NCBI GenBank assembly: GCA_016223085.1
Contig: JACRPS010000020.1
Location: forward strand, 1 to 64,000
Direction: 5' to 3'
DNA from: Chloroflexota bacterium
GTDB lineage: Bacteria; Chloroflexota; Anaerolineae; Aggregatilineales; Phototrophicaceae
Length of the DNA stretch: 64,000 nucleotides
Part shown: positions 19,437-28,725 of the stretch, one piece after another
Layout of the letters: every line of letters begins with the position of its first letter
Numbering within the stretch: position 1 is the first letter of the stretch
Position numbers and translations under genes: made by a program
Notes under the pieces: generated by a model
The model's database searches: none
Told to the model about the DNA's origin: nothing
What the model saw: only the letters and a program-made list of their open reading frames with translations

Positions 19437-21540
19437 GCGTATTATTCTCCCGCGCCGGCTGGGGCAGGATAACGGTGAAGGTCGAACCAACGCCCGTCTG
19501 CGTGCTGACTGAAACCGTTCCGCCATGCAGGTCTGCCGCCTGTTTGACGATGGTTAGTCCCAGCCCCGTGCCGGACACGGCCCCGACATTGCTGGCACGG
19601 TAGAAGGCTTCGAACAGGTGACGCCGGTCAGCTTCCGGGATGCCAATGCCTTCATCGGTCACACAGATCACAGCCTGGGTATCGGTCAGGCTGATTGCCA
19701 GTGTAATTGTACTACCGGAGGGAGAATATTTAACAGCGTTGGATAGCAAATTGGTCAGGATATTCTGCGTGTGTTTCTGGTCCAGCCAGACCAGCGGGTT
19801 CGTGCCGGAAGTCAGCAAACGGAACTCGTGGCAGCCTTTGTCCTCGGCGCGGGCGTCGTCCAGCAGCTTCTGGCCGAACTGGAACAGATCAAACCGGGTC
19901 GGGGCAAAATCCTGCGCGCTGCCTTCCACACCCCGGTTGACCGTCAGCACGTCCTGCAGCAGCCGGGTCATTTCCCTGATTTCCGTTTGAATCTGGGTCA
20001 GATGTTTGAGGCGCTGTTCCTCCGTCATGCGGTGGCTGTAATTCTTCAGTAGATCGCTGGCGGTCAGCATCACGGCCAGCGGCGTGCGGAACTCGTGCGA
20101 GGCAACCGTGATGAAGCGGGATTTAAGGCCGCTCAATTCCCGCTCCCGGTCGAGGGCACGGCGCAATTCGACGGTGCGCGCCTCAACGCGCTGTTCCAGT
20201 TCCGCCGCATAACGCAGATTGTCCTGATAGAGCGCGTTCAGGCGGTCGTAAAGCTGGGCGTTATTGACGGCAATGGCGACCTGGCCGGCAAAAAGCTGGA
20301 GTGTAGCCGCGTCGTCATCGGTGAAAGCGTTCGGCGTGAAGCGGTCAAGATGGATAAAACCCAGCACTTCGTCCCGGAAGATAATTGGCGCGGCGACGTG
20401 CGACCGGACGCGGGCCGTTGCGCGGAAGTTGATCCAGCCGGGATAGGTGTGGGTATCCGGGATGATGACGGGCGCACGGGTGGCGAGCATCTGCCGGTGA
20501 TTGGGGGTCTGCCTGACGTTAAACTCGATTTTGAGCACGCTGGCCTCGTCCTCGAAGCCACGACAGCGCACCACCCGCGCCACGTCCCCCTTGAGCATGG
20601 CAATGCTGGCCGCGTTGTACGACATCACCCGTTCCGCCTGAAGCAGAATCAGATCGAGTACGTCGTCGAGTTTCAGCGTACTGTTCAGGGCGGCGCCAGT
20701 ATCACGCAGGGCTTCGGCCAGGGCGCGCTGACGCCGTTCGCTGGTTTCTGCCTGTTTGCGCCCGGTGATGTCGCGGTCAATGCTGAGGATAATTTCCCGG
20801 CTGCCCAGCGTCACCAATCCCAGCACGACCTCAACCGGGTAAATCGTGCCATCCTTGCGGTAACGGCGGCTTTCCATCTGGATGTGGCCGCGCTGGCGCA
20901 GCCGCTGCCTGAGTGATTGTTCCGCGTGCGGGCTGGGTTGAGCCGGGTTTAGAAGGGCGAAGGGCTGCCCGATGAGTTCATCCCACGAGTAGCCGTTCAG
21001 GTCGCAGGCGCGTTTGTTGCAGTCCAGAATCACAATCTGGCCGACTTCCTCGTCGTAATCCAGCAGAAAGATGGCATCGGGCGAGTGCTCAAACAGGGAG
21101 CGGAAACGGGCGTTGCTTTCCTCCAGGGCGCACTGGGTGGCTTCCAGCCGCCGCCGGGCTTCGTAGGCGTTCAGCAGGCGGTGCGTCCGCCGGCGCAGCA
21201 GCCCGGCGTGAACCGGTTTAGGAAGGCAGTCATCCGCGCCGGCCTGCAGGCAGCCATCCACCTGGGCCAGCGATTCAATCAGCAGGATGAGATGCGGCGG
21301 ATGCTCCAGCCGCGTTTGAAGCTCGGTGCAGACGGTGTATGCCCCCGGCAGGGCCGTATCCAGCAGGACAAGGCCGGGATGGCGGTCTTCACACAGTGGG
21401 ATGGCCGTATCGGCGCTTAGGCTTTCGACCACCTGATACAGGTCGGCCAGCGCCGTCCTGATGGCGTGGCGGGTGGCGTCATCGGCGCTGATAACGGCGA
21501 CAAGCGGCGCGGTAGCGGATAGTGTCATAGGTTCAGGCAA
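19414..21540 (-). CDS. REC-PAS-GAF-histidine kinase
   Basis: PAS (RFRSLFEHSPDAIFLLDYD), GAF, VASHEFRTPLAVML H-box, HATPase; 3' end overlaps the start of the 18342..19436 gene. Confidence 0.9.
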   Translation of the reverse strand: MPEPMTLSATAPLVAVISADDATRHAIRTALADLYQVVESLSADTAIPLCEDRHPGLVLLDTALPGAYTVCTELQTRLEHPPHLILLIESLAQVDGCLQAGADDCLPKPVHAGLLRRRTHRLLNAYEARRRLEATQCALEESNARFRSLFEHSPDAIFLLDYDEEVGQIVILDCNKRACDLNGYSWDELIGQPFALLNPAQPSPHAEQSLRQRLRQRGHIQMESRRYRKDGTIYPVEVVLGLVTLGSREIILSIDRDITGRKQAETSERRQRALAEALRDTGAALNSTLKLDDVLDLILLQAERVMSYNAASIAMLKGDVARVVRCRGFEDEASVLKIEFNVRQTPNHRQMLATRAPVIIPDTHTYPGWINFRATARVRSHVAAPIIFRDEVLGFIHLDRFTPNAFTDDDAATLQLFAGQVAIAVNNAQLYDRLNALYQDNLRYAAELEQRVEARTVELRRALDRERELSGLKSRFITVASHEFRTPLAVMLTASDLLKNYSHRMTEEQRLKHLTQIQTEIREMTRLLQDVLTVNRGVEGSAQDFAPTRFDLFQFGQKLLDDARAEDKGCHEFRLLTSGTNPLVWLDQKHTQNILTNLLSNAVKYSPSGSTITLAISLTDTQAVICVTDEGIGIPEADRRHLFEAFYRASNVGAVSGTGLGLTIVKQAADLHGGTVSVSTQTGVGSTFTVILPQPARENNTHGENSGC

Positions 21541-21671
21541 CCTTCAGCACGTTTCTTCCAGTGTATCACAGCCTGCCGGAGTGATACGTAACGTTATGCA
21601 GAAATGGGGAAAATTACGGTCAAGCCGGGACACGGCAGCGCCATGTCCCATATGCACCAAGACAAGGTTTC

Positions 21672-21960
21672 GGTCGGCGTCGCCGGACGCTGAAAGCCGT
21701 CCGGCTGAACGACAAAAGCCGCCTGTTGATGGTTTTGGAAATAATCCGACAACAGTAGGGGCGACCTACCAGGTCGCCCACGGGCGTCAAGTTAAGCCGC
21801 TGTGTGCGCCGCCAGAGGCTAAAGCCGTCTGGCTGAATGGGTAGCCTGCGGCTGCTGAAAGCCCACTAAAGGGGCTATTCAGAAATCGGTTGTGTGCTTC
21901 TTAGCCCTTTCAGTGGGCCTGGTTTTTCGGTCAGCCCTGGGTTTGAACCCAGGGCGTGCA
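21672..21960. repeat. Covarying hairpin array
   Basis: GCCGGACGctgaaagCCGTCCGGC; GCCAGAGGctaaagCCGTCTGGC; AGCCCactaaaGGGGCT; GCCCTGGGtttgaaCCCAGGGC. Confidence 0.78.
21755..21779. repeat. Palindrome GTAGGGGCGACCTACCAGGTCGCCC
   Basis: Further core variant; related copies near 21987..22011 and 61216..61243. Confidence 0.8.
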
Positions 21961-22202
21961 AACCGCAACGTTCAATTGATGCGAATGGGCGACCTACCAG
22001 GTCACCCCTACGTTACCCAATGTCGGTTTAATTCTTGAACGTTCAAAAGGCGGCTGGTAGCAGGCTGACTGACGGGATCAGCCAGGGGGCTTTCTCCCGA
22101 ACAGGGACGCATGACCCCTGAGTGAAGACCGCTGGCGGCGACAGGTGCCCGGTTATACCAGATGGTATGACGTACCCCGCCGTACCGGTTTCGGCACAGG
22201 GG

Positions 22203-23009
22203 CTAAGTCAGCGGCAGGCCGGCGGCGATCAGCGCGAGAATGACGAGGCCCGCGAGAATGCGGTAGTAGCCGAAGACGCGGAAGCTGTTGCGGGACACGT
22301 AACGCAGCAACCAGCCCATCGCGCCCCAGGACACCACCGCGACCACAACCGCGCCGACCGCCATCTGAGCCAGTTCGACGGACGAGAGCTGGCTTAGGTT
22401 GGTCAGCAGCGAATAGACAGTGGCGATGCCCAGCGTCGGCAGGGCGAGGTAAAACGAAAACCGGGTAGCAGTCTGGCGGTCGAGACCCGCCAGCATGCCG
22501 CCAACGATGGACGCGCCGGAGCGCGAGACACCGGGGATGAGCGCGACCATCTGGGCGATGCCGACGATGAGCGCCTGCAGGGGGCGGATGGCAGTGATTT
22601 CGGTGGTGCGCGATTCCAGTTTGATGCGCTCAACAATGAGGAACACGATGCCGCCGATGATGAGCGAAACGGCCACGACCGCCGGCGAATACAGCCGGTC
22701 AATCCAGTCGCGCAGCAGGAACGCGACCGCGCCCGCCGGGATAAAGGCGATGATGACGCCGAGCCAGAAGCGCTGCACGCCCCGGTCCGTGGGGACGGCA
22801 CGAAGCTGATGCAGGATGTCGGCGCGGTAGAAAATCAGCACGGCCACAACCGAGCCAATCTGGATAAAAATCTCGAAGGTACTGCTCATACGCTGGCCGA
22901 AGTTGAGCAGCGCGTCGGCGACGATGAGATGTCCGGTGGAGGAAACGGGCAAAAATTCGGTGATGCCCTGGACGAAACCGAGGATAATAACCTTCAACCA
23001 TTCCAGCAT
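22203..23009 (-). CDS. uppP: Undecaprenyl-diphosphate phosphatase
   Basis: GFVQGITEFLPVSSTGHLIV; VALIPGVSRSGASI. Confidence 0.96.
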   Translation of the reverse strand: MLEWLKVIILGFVQGITEFLPVSSTGHLIVADALLNFGQRMSSTFEIFIQIGSVVAVLIFYRADILHQLRAVPTDRGVQRFWLGVIIAFIPAGAVAFLLRDWIDRLYSPAVVAVSLIIGGIVFLIVERIKLESRTTEITAIRPLQALIVGIAQMVALIPGVSRSGASIVGGMLAGLDRQTATRFSFYLALPTLGIATVYSLLTNLSQLSSVELAQMAVGAVVVAVVSWGAMGWLLRYVSRNSFRVFGYYRILAGLVILALIAAGLPLT

Positions 23010-23147
23010 GAGTGTGCCTTTGTGGGTGCAGCCGCTACCGGCGGGCAATCATAGTCGCGGGCGGGCGGCGTGTCAACGGCTGCGCCCGGTCTGGCCGATG
23101 GTACAAGGCATAAACGCGACAGCGCGTGGTATTATTGGTAATGTTGG

Positions 23148-23175
23148 GTAGGGACACGGCATGCCGTGTCCCTAC
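23148..23175. repeat. Palindrome GTAGGGACACGGCATGCCGTGTCCCTAC upstream of the MFS gene
   Basis: Perfect 28 bp inverted repeat. Confidence 0.9.
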
Positions 23176-23203
23176 GGTTGTGTCAACACCCGTGAGGTTA
23201 TCC

Positions 23204-24463
23204 GTGTCTGCATACATCCGGCTGCTGCGAAGAAATCCCGATTTTGCCAATCTGTGGCTGGCCCAGGTCATCAGCCTGCTAGGCGACTGGTTTAACGTGA
23301 TCGCGCTATCGGCGCTAGTATCGCAGTACAGCGGCGGCTCTGGCCTGGCGGTCAGCGGGCTGCTGCTGGCGCGGTTTCTGCCGCCGCTGGTGGTGGGGCC
23401 GGTGGCCGGCGTGCTGATTGACCGCTTCAACCGCAAGCGCCTGCTCATTATCAGCGACGTGCTGCGGGCGATCATCGTGATGCTGCTGCTGTTCGCGGCC
23501 ACGCCCGACCGGCTGTGGCTGATTTACGTGCTGACGGTGCTGCAATTCTGTCTGTCGGCGCTGTTTGAGCCGGGGCGCTCCGCCATCATGCCGAGTCTGG
23601 TGCAGGGGGATGATCTGCTGCTTGCCAACACGCTGGGAAACGTCACGTGGTCGGTGATGCTGGCGATTGGCGCGGCGGTTGGCGGCGTGATGGCAGCGCT
23701 GTTTGGCACGGCGACGGCGCTGGTGCTGGACGCGCTGAGCTTCCTGCTATCGGCGTGGTTCATCATGCAGATTAAAACCGCGCAGGAGCGTCCGGCTGGA
23801 CAGCAGGAAAGCCGGAGCCGTGACAACTTCCGCGAGGGGGTGCGGTTTCTGGTTCACAATCCGGCGATTGCCGCCCTGTTGTTTGTGAAGCTGGGGTTAA
23901 GCATCGGCAGCGTGGACGCGCTGCTCATCTCGTATGGCACGGTGCTGTTTGTGCTGGGCGAAAACGGCACGGGGTCGCTGGGGATTCTCTACAGCGCGTT
24001 TGGCCTGGGGGCGATCCTCGGCCCGCTGCTGCTCAACCGACTGAGCGACGGCACCGTGCGGACGATGCGGCGGCTGGTGGTTGTGGGTTTTGCGATGGCG
24101 GTCGCCGGCTGGATGGTGTTTGGCCTGGCTTCCGGGCTGCTGCTGGCGGCGCTGGGGCTGCTGGTGCGGGCGATGGGTGGCTCGGTCAACTGGACGTACA
24201 GCTCCACGATGATTCAGATGACGACACCGGATAAGCTGCTAGGGCGGGTCTTTTCGCTGGATTGGGTCGGTTTTTCGCTGGCGCAGACGATCAGCACGCT
24301 GGTGATCGGCGCGCTGATTGATACACTCGGCAAACAGAACGCGCCGGTGATCGCGCTGGGCACGGGCATGGTGAGCCTGCTGCCGCTGGCGGTATGGGCG
24401 GTCATCGTTTACCGGCTGGAACACAGCGCGCCGACAGTGATGCCGACTGTCGTGGAAGGATAG
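23204..24463 (+). CDS. MFS transporter
   Basis: 12-TM pattern; likely GTG start at 23204 (VSAYIRLLRRNPDFANLWLAQVIS). Confidence 0.9.
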   Translation: MSAYIRLLRRNPDFANLWLAQVISLLGDWFNVIALSALVSQYSGGSGLAVSGLLLARFLPPLVVGPVAGVLIDRFNRKRLLIISDVLRAIIVMLLLFAATPDRLWLIYVLTVLQFCLSALFEPGRSAIMPSLVQGDDLLLANTLGNVTWSVMLAIGAAVGGVMAALFGTATALVLDALSFLLSAWFIMQIKTAQERPAGQQESRSRDNFREGVRFLVHNPAIAALLFVKLGLSIGSVDALLISYGTVLFVLGENGTGSLGILYSAFGLGAILGPLLLNRLSDGTVRTMRRLVVVGFAMAVAGWMVFGLASGLLLAALGLLVRAMGGSVNWTYSSTMIQMTTPDKLLGRVFSLDWVGFSLAQTISTLVIGALIDTLGKQNAPVIALGTGMVSLLPLAVWAVIVYRLEHSAPTVMPTVVEG

Positions 24464-24472
24464 TCGCGCTGC

Positions 24473-25423
24473 TTATTCCAGGCGGATGCGCGGATTCAGC
24501 ACGGCGTAGAGCACGTCGGCGGTCAGGTTCGCCAGGGCGAAGAAAAAGATCGTCACCATGACAACGGCCTGCAACACAAACAGGTTCTTCTGCCTGACGG
24601 CCTCAACCATGAGCGCACCCAGGCCGGGGTAGTTGTAGACGTTTTCGATCACAACCAGGCCGCCGATCAGCCAGCCAAAGCTGATGGCGATGACGGTAAT
24701 CGTCGGCAGCAGCGCGTTGCGCAGCACGTGCTTGAAGATCACCACGCGGCGCGGCAGCCCCTTGAGCGTGGCCGTTCGGACGTAGGGCTTTTTCAGTTCG
24801 TCCAGCACGCCGGCGCGGGTGAGGCGCGAGACGTAGCCGATCAGCACAAAGGTGGCAGTGATGGCGGGCAGAAGCAACTGGCGTATCCAGTCGGCCAGCG
24901 TGTTATCCGGCACGGTAGAAGTTGCGGGCAGGCCGAGCGACCGCGCGCCTAGCGCCAGGCCGTTGATGAGCACCAGTCCCGTCACAAACTCCGGCAGGCC
25001 AACCACCGACAGCGAGAGCAGTGAAATGGCGCTGTCTATCCAGGTGTTTTCGTACAGCGCGGCCAGCACACCGAGCAGCACCGATACCGGCACGGCGATC
25101 AGCAGGGTCATCAGCGCCAGCCGCATCGAATTGCCCAGGCGGTCGAGCACCAGCGGGCGCACCGGCCCCTGCGTCCCGGTGAAGGAACGCCCCCAATCAC
25201 CCGATATGAAGCCCGCCAGCCAGTTGACGTACTGCACGGGCGCGGGGTCGTTGAGGCCAAATTCGGCGCGGAACTGCTGAAGCGCTTCCGGCGACGCCTC
25301 GCGCCCCAGAATCAGACGCGCCACGTCGCCGGGCACAAGCTGCGTCAGCGCGAAGATGATGGCGGACGTGATGAGCATGGTCACGATGAGCAGCAAAAAC
25401 CGGCGCAGAATGTAGCGGAGCAT
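24473..25423 (-). CDS. Peptide/nickel ABC transporter permease (DppB/OppB type)
   Basis: RYILRRFLLLIVTMLITSAIIFALTQLVPGD; permease EAA region. Confidence 0.93.
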   Translation of the reverse strand: MLRYILRRFLLLIVTMLITSAIIFALTQLVPGDVARLILGREASPEALQQFRAEFGLNDPAPVQYVNWLAGFISGDWGRSFTGTQGPVRPLVLDRLGNSMRLALMTLLIAVPVSVLLGVLAALYENTWIDSAISLLSLSVVGLPEFVTGLVLINGLALGARSLGLPATSTVPDNTLADWIRQLLLPAITATFVLIGYVSRLTRAGVLDELKKPYVRTATLKGLPRRVVIFKHVLRNALLPTITVIAISFGWLIGGLVVIENVYNYPGLGALMVEAVRQKNLFVLQAVVMVTIFFFALANLTADVLYAVLNPRIRLE

Positions 25424-25426
25424 AAT

Positions 25427-27526
25427 TTATTCCTGTTCCGGCACAGACGCCTGAAGCGCCGTTAATTCGTCAAGCGGGATGTGGCAGCGAATCCGGTGGC
25501 CGTCACCCGCGTCCTGCCAGGGCGGGTCCTGCTGCTCGCAGATCGCGCCGAGTTTGCGCGGGCAGCGGGTGTGAAAGCGGCAGCCGCGCGGGATGTCCGC
25601 CGGGCTGGGGACGTGGCCGTCCAGCCGGATACGCCCGCGCTTTACACGCGGGTCAGGCGCGGGGATGGACGAAAGAAGCGCCTCGGTGTAAGGGTGTGAC
25701 GGCGGGTTGTACACCTGCTCGACCGTACCCTCCTCAACAAGCTGTCCCAGGTACATCACGGCAATCCAGTCCGCCAGATAGGCAATCGCCGCCAGATCGT
25801 GCGAAATGACGAGGTACGACGCGCCTTCCCGCGCCCGTAAATCCTTGAGCAAATTCAGGATGACAGCCTGCACCGAGACATCCAGCGCCGAAGTGGGTTC
25901 GTCGGCGACAACCAGCGCCGGGTTGGCGGCAAAGGCGCGGGCAATCGCCACACGCTGCTTTTCGCCGCCGCTGAGTTCGGCGGGGTAACGCCCGGCATAG
26001 TCCGGCGTGAGGCGGACGGCGGCCAGCAGGTCCAGCACCCGCGCCTGAAGCTGCTGCCGCGTCATTGGTTCGGTGGATAAGCGGTGGATGGTGCGCGTCA
26101 GGGCCTGTTCAACGGTCTGGTAGGGGTTAAGGGTGTCGTTCGGGTTCTGGAACACCATCTGGAGTTCGCGCAGAAAGCCCCGCGCCCGGTCGCGCAGCGC
26201 GTGGGGCAGCGCCACATCCAGCAGCAGGATTTCACCGGCGTCGGCGGTTTCCAGCCCGACGATACAGCGCGCCAGGGTCGTTTTGCCGCTGCCGCTTTCA
26301 CCGACCAGCCCCAGTGTGGAGCGTGTCCGCACCCGCACCGACACGTCGTCCACCGCCTGCACGATCTTCGACGGCGCGCCGGTCAGCCGCCCGAACAGCG
26401 ATTGCGTCCCGTAGTGTTTGCTCAGGTCGCGGGCATCGAGGACGTAGGAGGCGCTTTCGCCATTCTGTAGGGACACGATATATCGTGTCCCTACGGACGC
26501 GGTCTTGTCTGATTTCCGTTCGGGTGATGTTTCCACCTGCAATTCCCCACCGGCGATCTCCTGCCAGCGGTGGCACTTGACCAGCCGACCGGGCGCGATT
26601 TCCTCCAGCGGCGGTTTTTCGGTAAAACACAGCGGCAGCGCCACCGGGCAGCGCGGCGAAAAAACACACGCACGCGGGCGCTCCGCCAACGAGGGCGCGA
26701 CGCCGGGAATGGTCGGCAGGCGGGTTTCGATGCCGGGCAGCGGGCGCGGGATGCTGGCAAGCAGGCTGATGGTATAGGGATGCACCGGGCGGAGGTAGAT
26801 GTCGTCTACCGGGCCGCTTTCCATCACCTCGCCAGCGTAGAGCACCGTCACGCGGTCGCACATCTGCGCGATCACACCGAGGTTGTGGGAGACGTACAGC
26901 GCGGCGGCGCGATTGTCGCGGATGAGATCACGGAACAGGTCGAGGATGACAGCCTCGGTCGTCACATCCAGCGCGGTCGTCGGCTCGTCCAGCACCAGCA
27001 GCCGGGGCTGCGTGCTTAAGGCCATCGCAATCGTCACACGCTGCTGCATCCCGCCGCTGAGCTGGTGCGGATACTGACGGGCGACGGCTGCCGGGTCGGC
27101 AATGCGAACCCGCGCCAGCATCTCAACCGCACGTTGGGCGGCGTCGCGCCGCGACAACCCTTCGTGCAGCCGCGTGATTTCGGCGATCTGCTCGCCAATC
27201 GAATAGGACGGATTGAGCGAGGCCAGCGGGTCCTGCGGCACGAGGCTCATCTGTTTGCCCCAGATTTGCCGCATGTCGTCGTCGGTTTTCGCCAGCAGAT
27301 TATCGCCGTTAAACCGCACCTCGCCCGATTCAATCCGCGCGTTGGCTGCCAGGTAGCGCATCAAGGCCAGCGCCAGCGTAGATTTGCCGCTGCCGCTTTC
27401 CCCGACGAGGCCGTGAGTCTCGTTGGCGCCAATCGTCAGCGACACGCCGTTAACGGCGTTGACCCACGTTTTGCCAAGCTGGTAATCAATACACAGATCG
27501 CGGGCGTCAATGACGGGCGTTGTCAT
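25427..27526 (-). CDS. Fused dual-ATPase peptide ABC transporter subunit (DppD-DppF type)
   Basis: Two Walker A (GESGSGKS, GESGSGKT), two LSGG motifs and two oligopeptide C-terminal Cys clusters. Confidence 0.95.
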   Translation of the reverse strand: MTTPVIDARDLCIDYQLGKTWVNAVNGVSLTIGANETHGLVGESGSGKSTLALALMRYLAANARIESGEVRFNGDNLLAKTDDDMRQIWGKQMSLVPQDPLASLNPSYSIGEQIAEITRLHEGLSRRDAAQRAVEMLARVRIADPAAVARQYPHQLSGGMQQRVTIAMALSTQPRLLVLDEPTTALDVTTEAVILDLFRDLIRDNRAAALYVSHNLGVIAQMCDRVTVLYAGEVMESGPVDDIYLRPVHPYTISLLASIPRPLPGIETRLPTIPGVAPSLAERPRACVFSPRCPVALPLCFTEKPPLEEIAPGRLVKCHRWQEIAGGELQVETSPERKSDKTASVGTRYIVSLQNGESASYVLDARDLSKHYGTQSLFGRLTGAPSKIVQAVDDVSVRVRTRSTLGLVGESGSGKTTLARCIVGLETADAGEILLLDVALPHALRDRARGFLRELQMVFQNPNDTLNPYQTVEQALTRTIHRLSTEPMTRQQLQARVLDLLAAVRLTPDYAGRYPAELSGGEKQRVAIARAFAANPALVVADEPTSALDVSVQAVILNLLKDLRAREGASYLVISHDLAAIAYLADWIAVMYLGQLVEEGTVEQVYNPPSHPYTEALLSSIPAPDPRVKRGRIRLDGHVPSPADIPRGCRFHTRCPRKLGAICEQQDPPWQDAGDGHRIRCHIPLDELTALQASVPEQE
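26467..26494. repeat. Palindrome GTAGGGACACGATATATCGTGTCCCTAC, in frame inside the fused ABC ATPase
   Basis: Perfect 28 bp inverted repeat; encodes VGTRYIVSL. Confidence 0.92.
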
Positions 27527-27694
27527 CCTCGTTTTCTCCTGTGGTAAGGGGGAGGGATGCATAGCGCCGGGGGTTAAAACCGCCCGGCGGATTGAAGAAA
27601 GCCCACTGAAGGGGCTGAAAATTCAACCTCATTGCCGGTTCAATTCGTAATTCTGGCGGGAAAGATTGACATTATCCTTTTAACCGATGCGCCT

Positions 27695-28573
27695 TTATCC
27701 CTCATACCTGAAGACACGCCGCAGGCCGTCGGCCATGAGGTTGACGCCGATGACCAGCGCGGCAATCGCGCCTGCCGGGAACCAGAGCGCCCAGGGGGTG
27801 CGGGCGTAGCCGTCACGCGCTTCGTTAACCATGCGTCCCCAGTCCGGCGAGGGCGGCTGCACGCCGAGGCCGAGGAAGCCAAGCGAGGCGGTCAGGAAGA
27901 TGGCGTAGGAAAAGCGGAGCGCGGCTTCGACCGCCAGCGCCGGCAGCACACTCGGCAGGATTTCGCGGAACAGGATGTAGGCGGCTGATTCGCCCCGCAG
28001 CCGCGCCGCTTCGATATAGCCGCTGGCGCGCACGTTGAGCGTGGCGCTGCGGATGACACGCGTCACAATCGGCACGTAGAGCAGCACAATGACGATCACA
28101 ATGCCCAGCGGCGACGGGCCAATCGTGCCCAGCATAACCAGCGCCAGCAGCAGCGCGGGAATCGCCAGCAGGCTGTCCAGCGCGCGTGAAATCAGTTCGT
28201 CCACCCAGCCGCCGATATAGCCGATGAACAGGCCGAGGCACGTCCCCAGAAAAACGGCCAGCGTCGTCGCCAGGCCGGGGATGCCGATGATCTCCCGCGC
28301 GCCCCATAAGACGCGGCTGAACACGTCGCGCCCCAGCCGGTCGGTGCCAAAGGGATGCTCGACCGACGGCGGCTGCCGCGCTGCGCCGCGAATAATGGCG
28401 TCGAAGTCATAGGGCGCGATGGCCGGCCCGATCAGCGCCAGCAGCAGGAACAGCGCCACAATCAGCGTGCCAAGAAGCGCCAGTGGCCGCGCTGCCAGCC
28501 GCCGCAGGATAGTGCCAGCGGTGTGGAGCGGGCTGGAGCGGGGGCGCGGGGCGGTCAAGGGGGTATCGGTCAT
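27695..28573 (-). CDS. Peptide ABC transporter permease (DppC/OppC type)
   Basis: HPFGTDRLGRDVFSRVLWGAR; SLGFLGLGVQPPSPDWG. Confidence 0.95.
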   Translation of the reverse strand: MTDTPLTAPRPRSSPLHTAGTILRRLAARPLALLGTLIVALFLLLALIGPAIAPYDFDAIIRGAARQPPSVEHPFGTDRLGRDVFSRVLWGAREIIGIPGLATTLAVFLGTCLGLFIGYIGGWVDELISRALDSLLAIPALLLALVMLGTIGPSPLGIVIVIVLLYVPIVTRVIRSATLNVRASGYIEAARLRGESAAYILFREILPSVLPALAVEAALRFSYAIFLTASLGFLGLGVQPPSPDWGRMVNEARDGYARTPWALWFPAGAIAALVIGVNLMADGLRRVFRYEG

Positions 28574-28672
28574 CGGCTGCCAGCCTTATAGCAGAAGCAG
28601 GGACACGGCGTCGCCGTATCCCTGTGGAGTATACCGCACAGGCGTTCCAATCGAAACGACATGAAGGTAGAC

Positions 28673-28700
28673 GTAGGGGCACGGCATGCCGTGCCCCTAC
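28673..28700. repeat. Palindrome GTAGGGGCACGGCATGCCGTGCCCCTAC
   Basis: Perfect 28 bp inverted repeat; a degenerate relative lies at 28600..28622. Confidence 0.9.
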
Positions 28701-28725
28701 AAGGTTCCTGTTTCCGCTAAACAGC

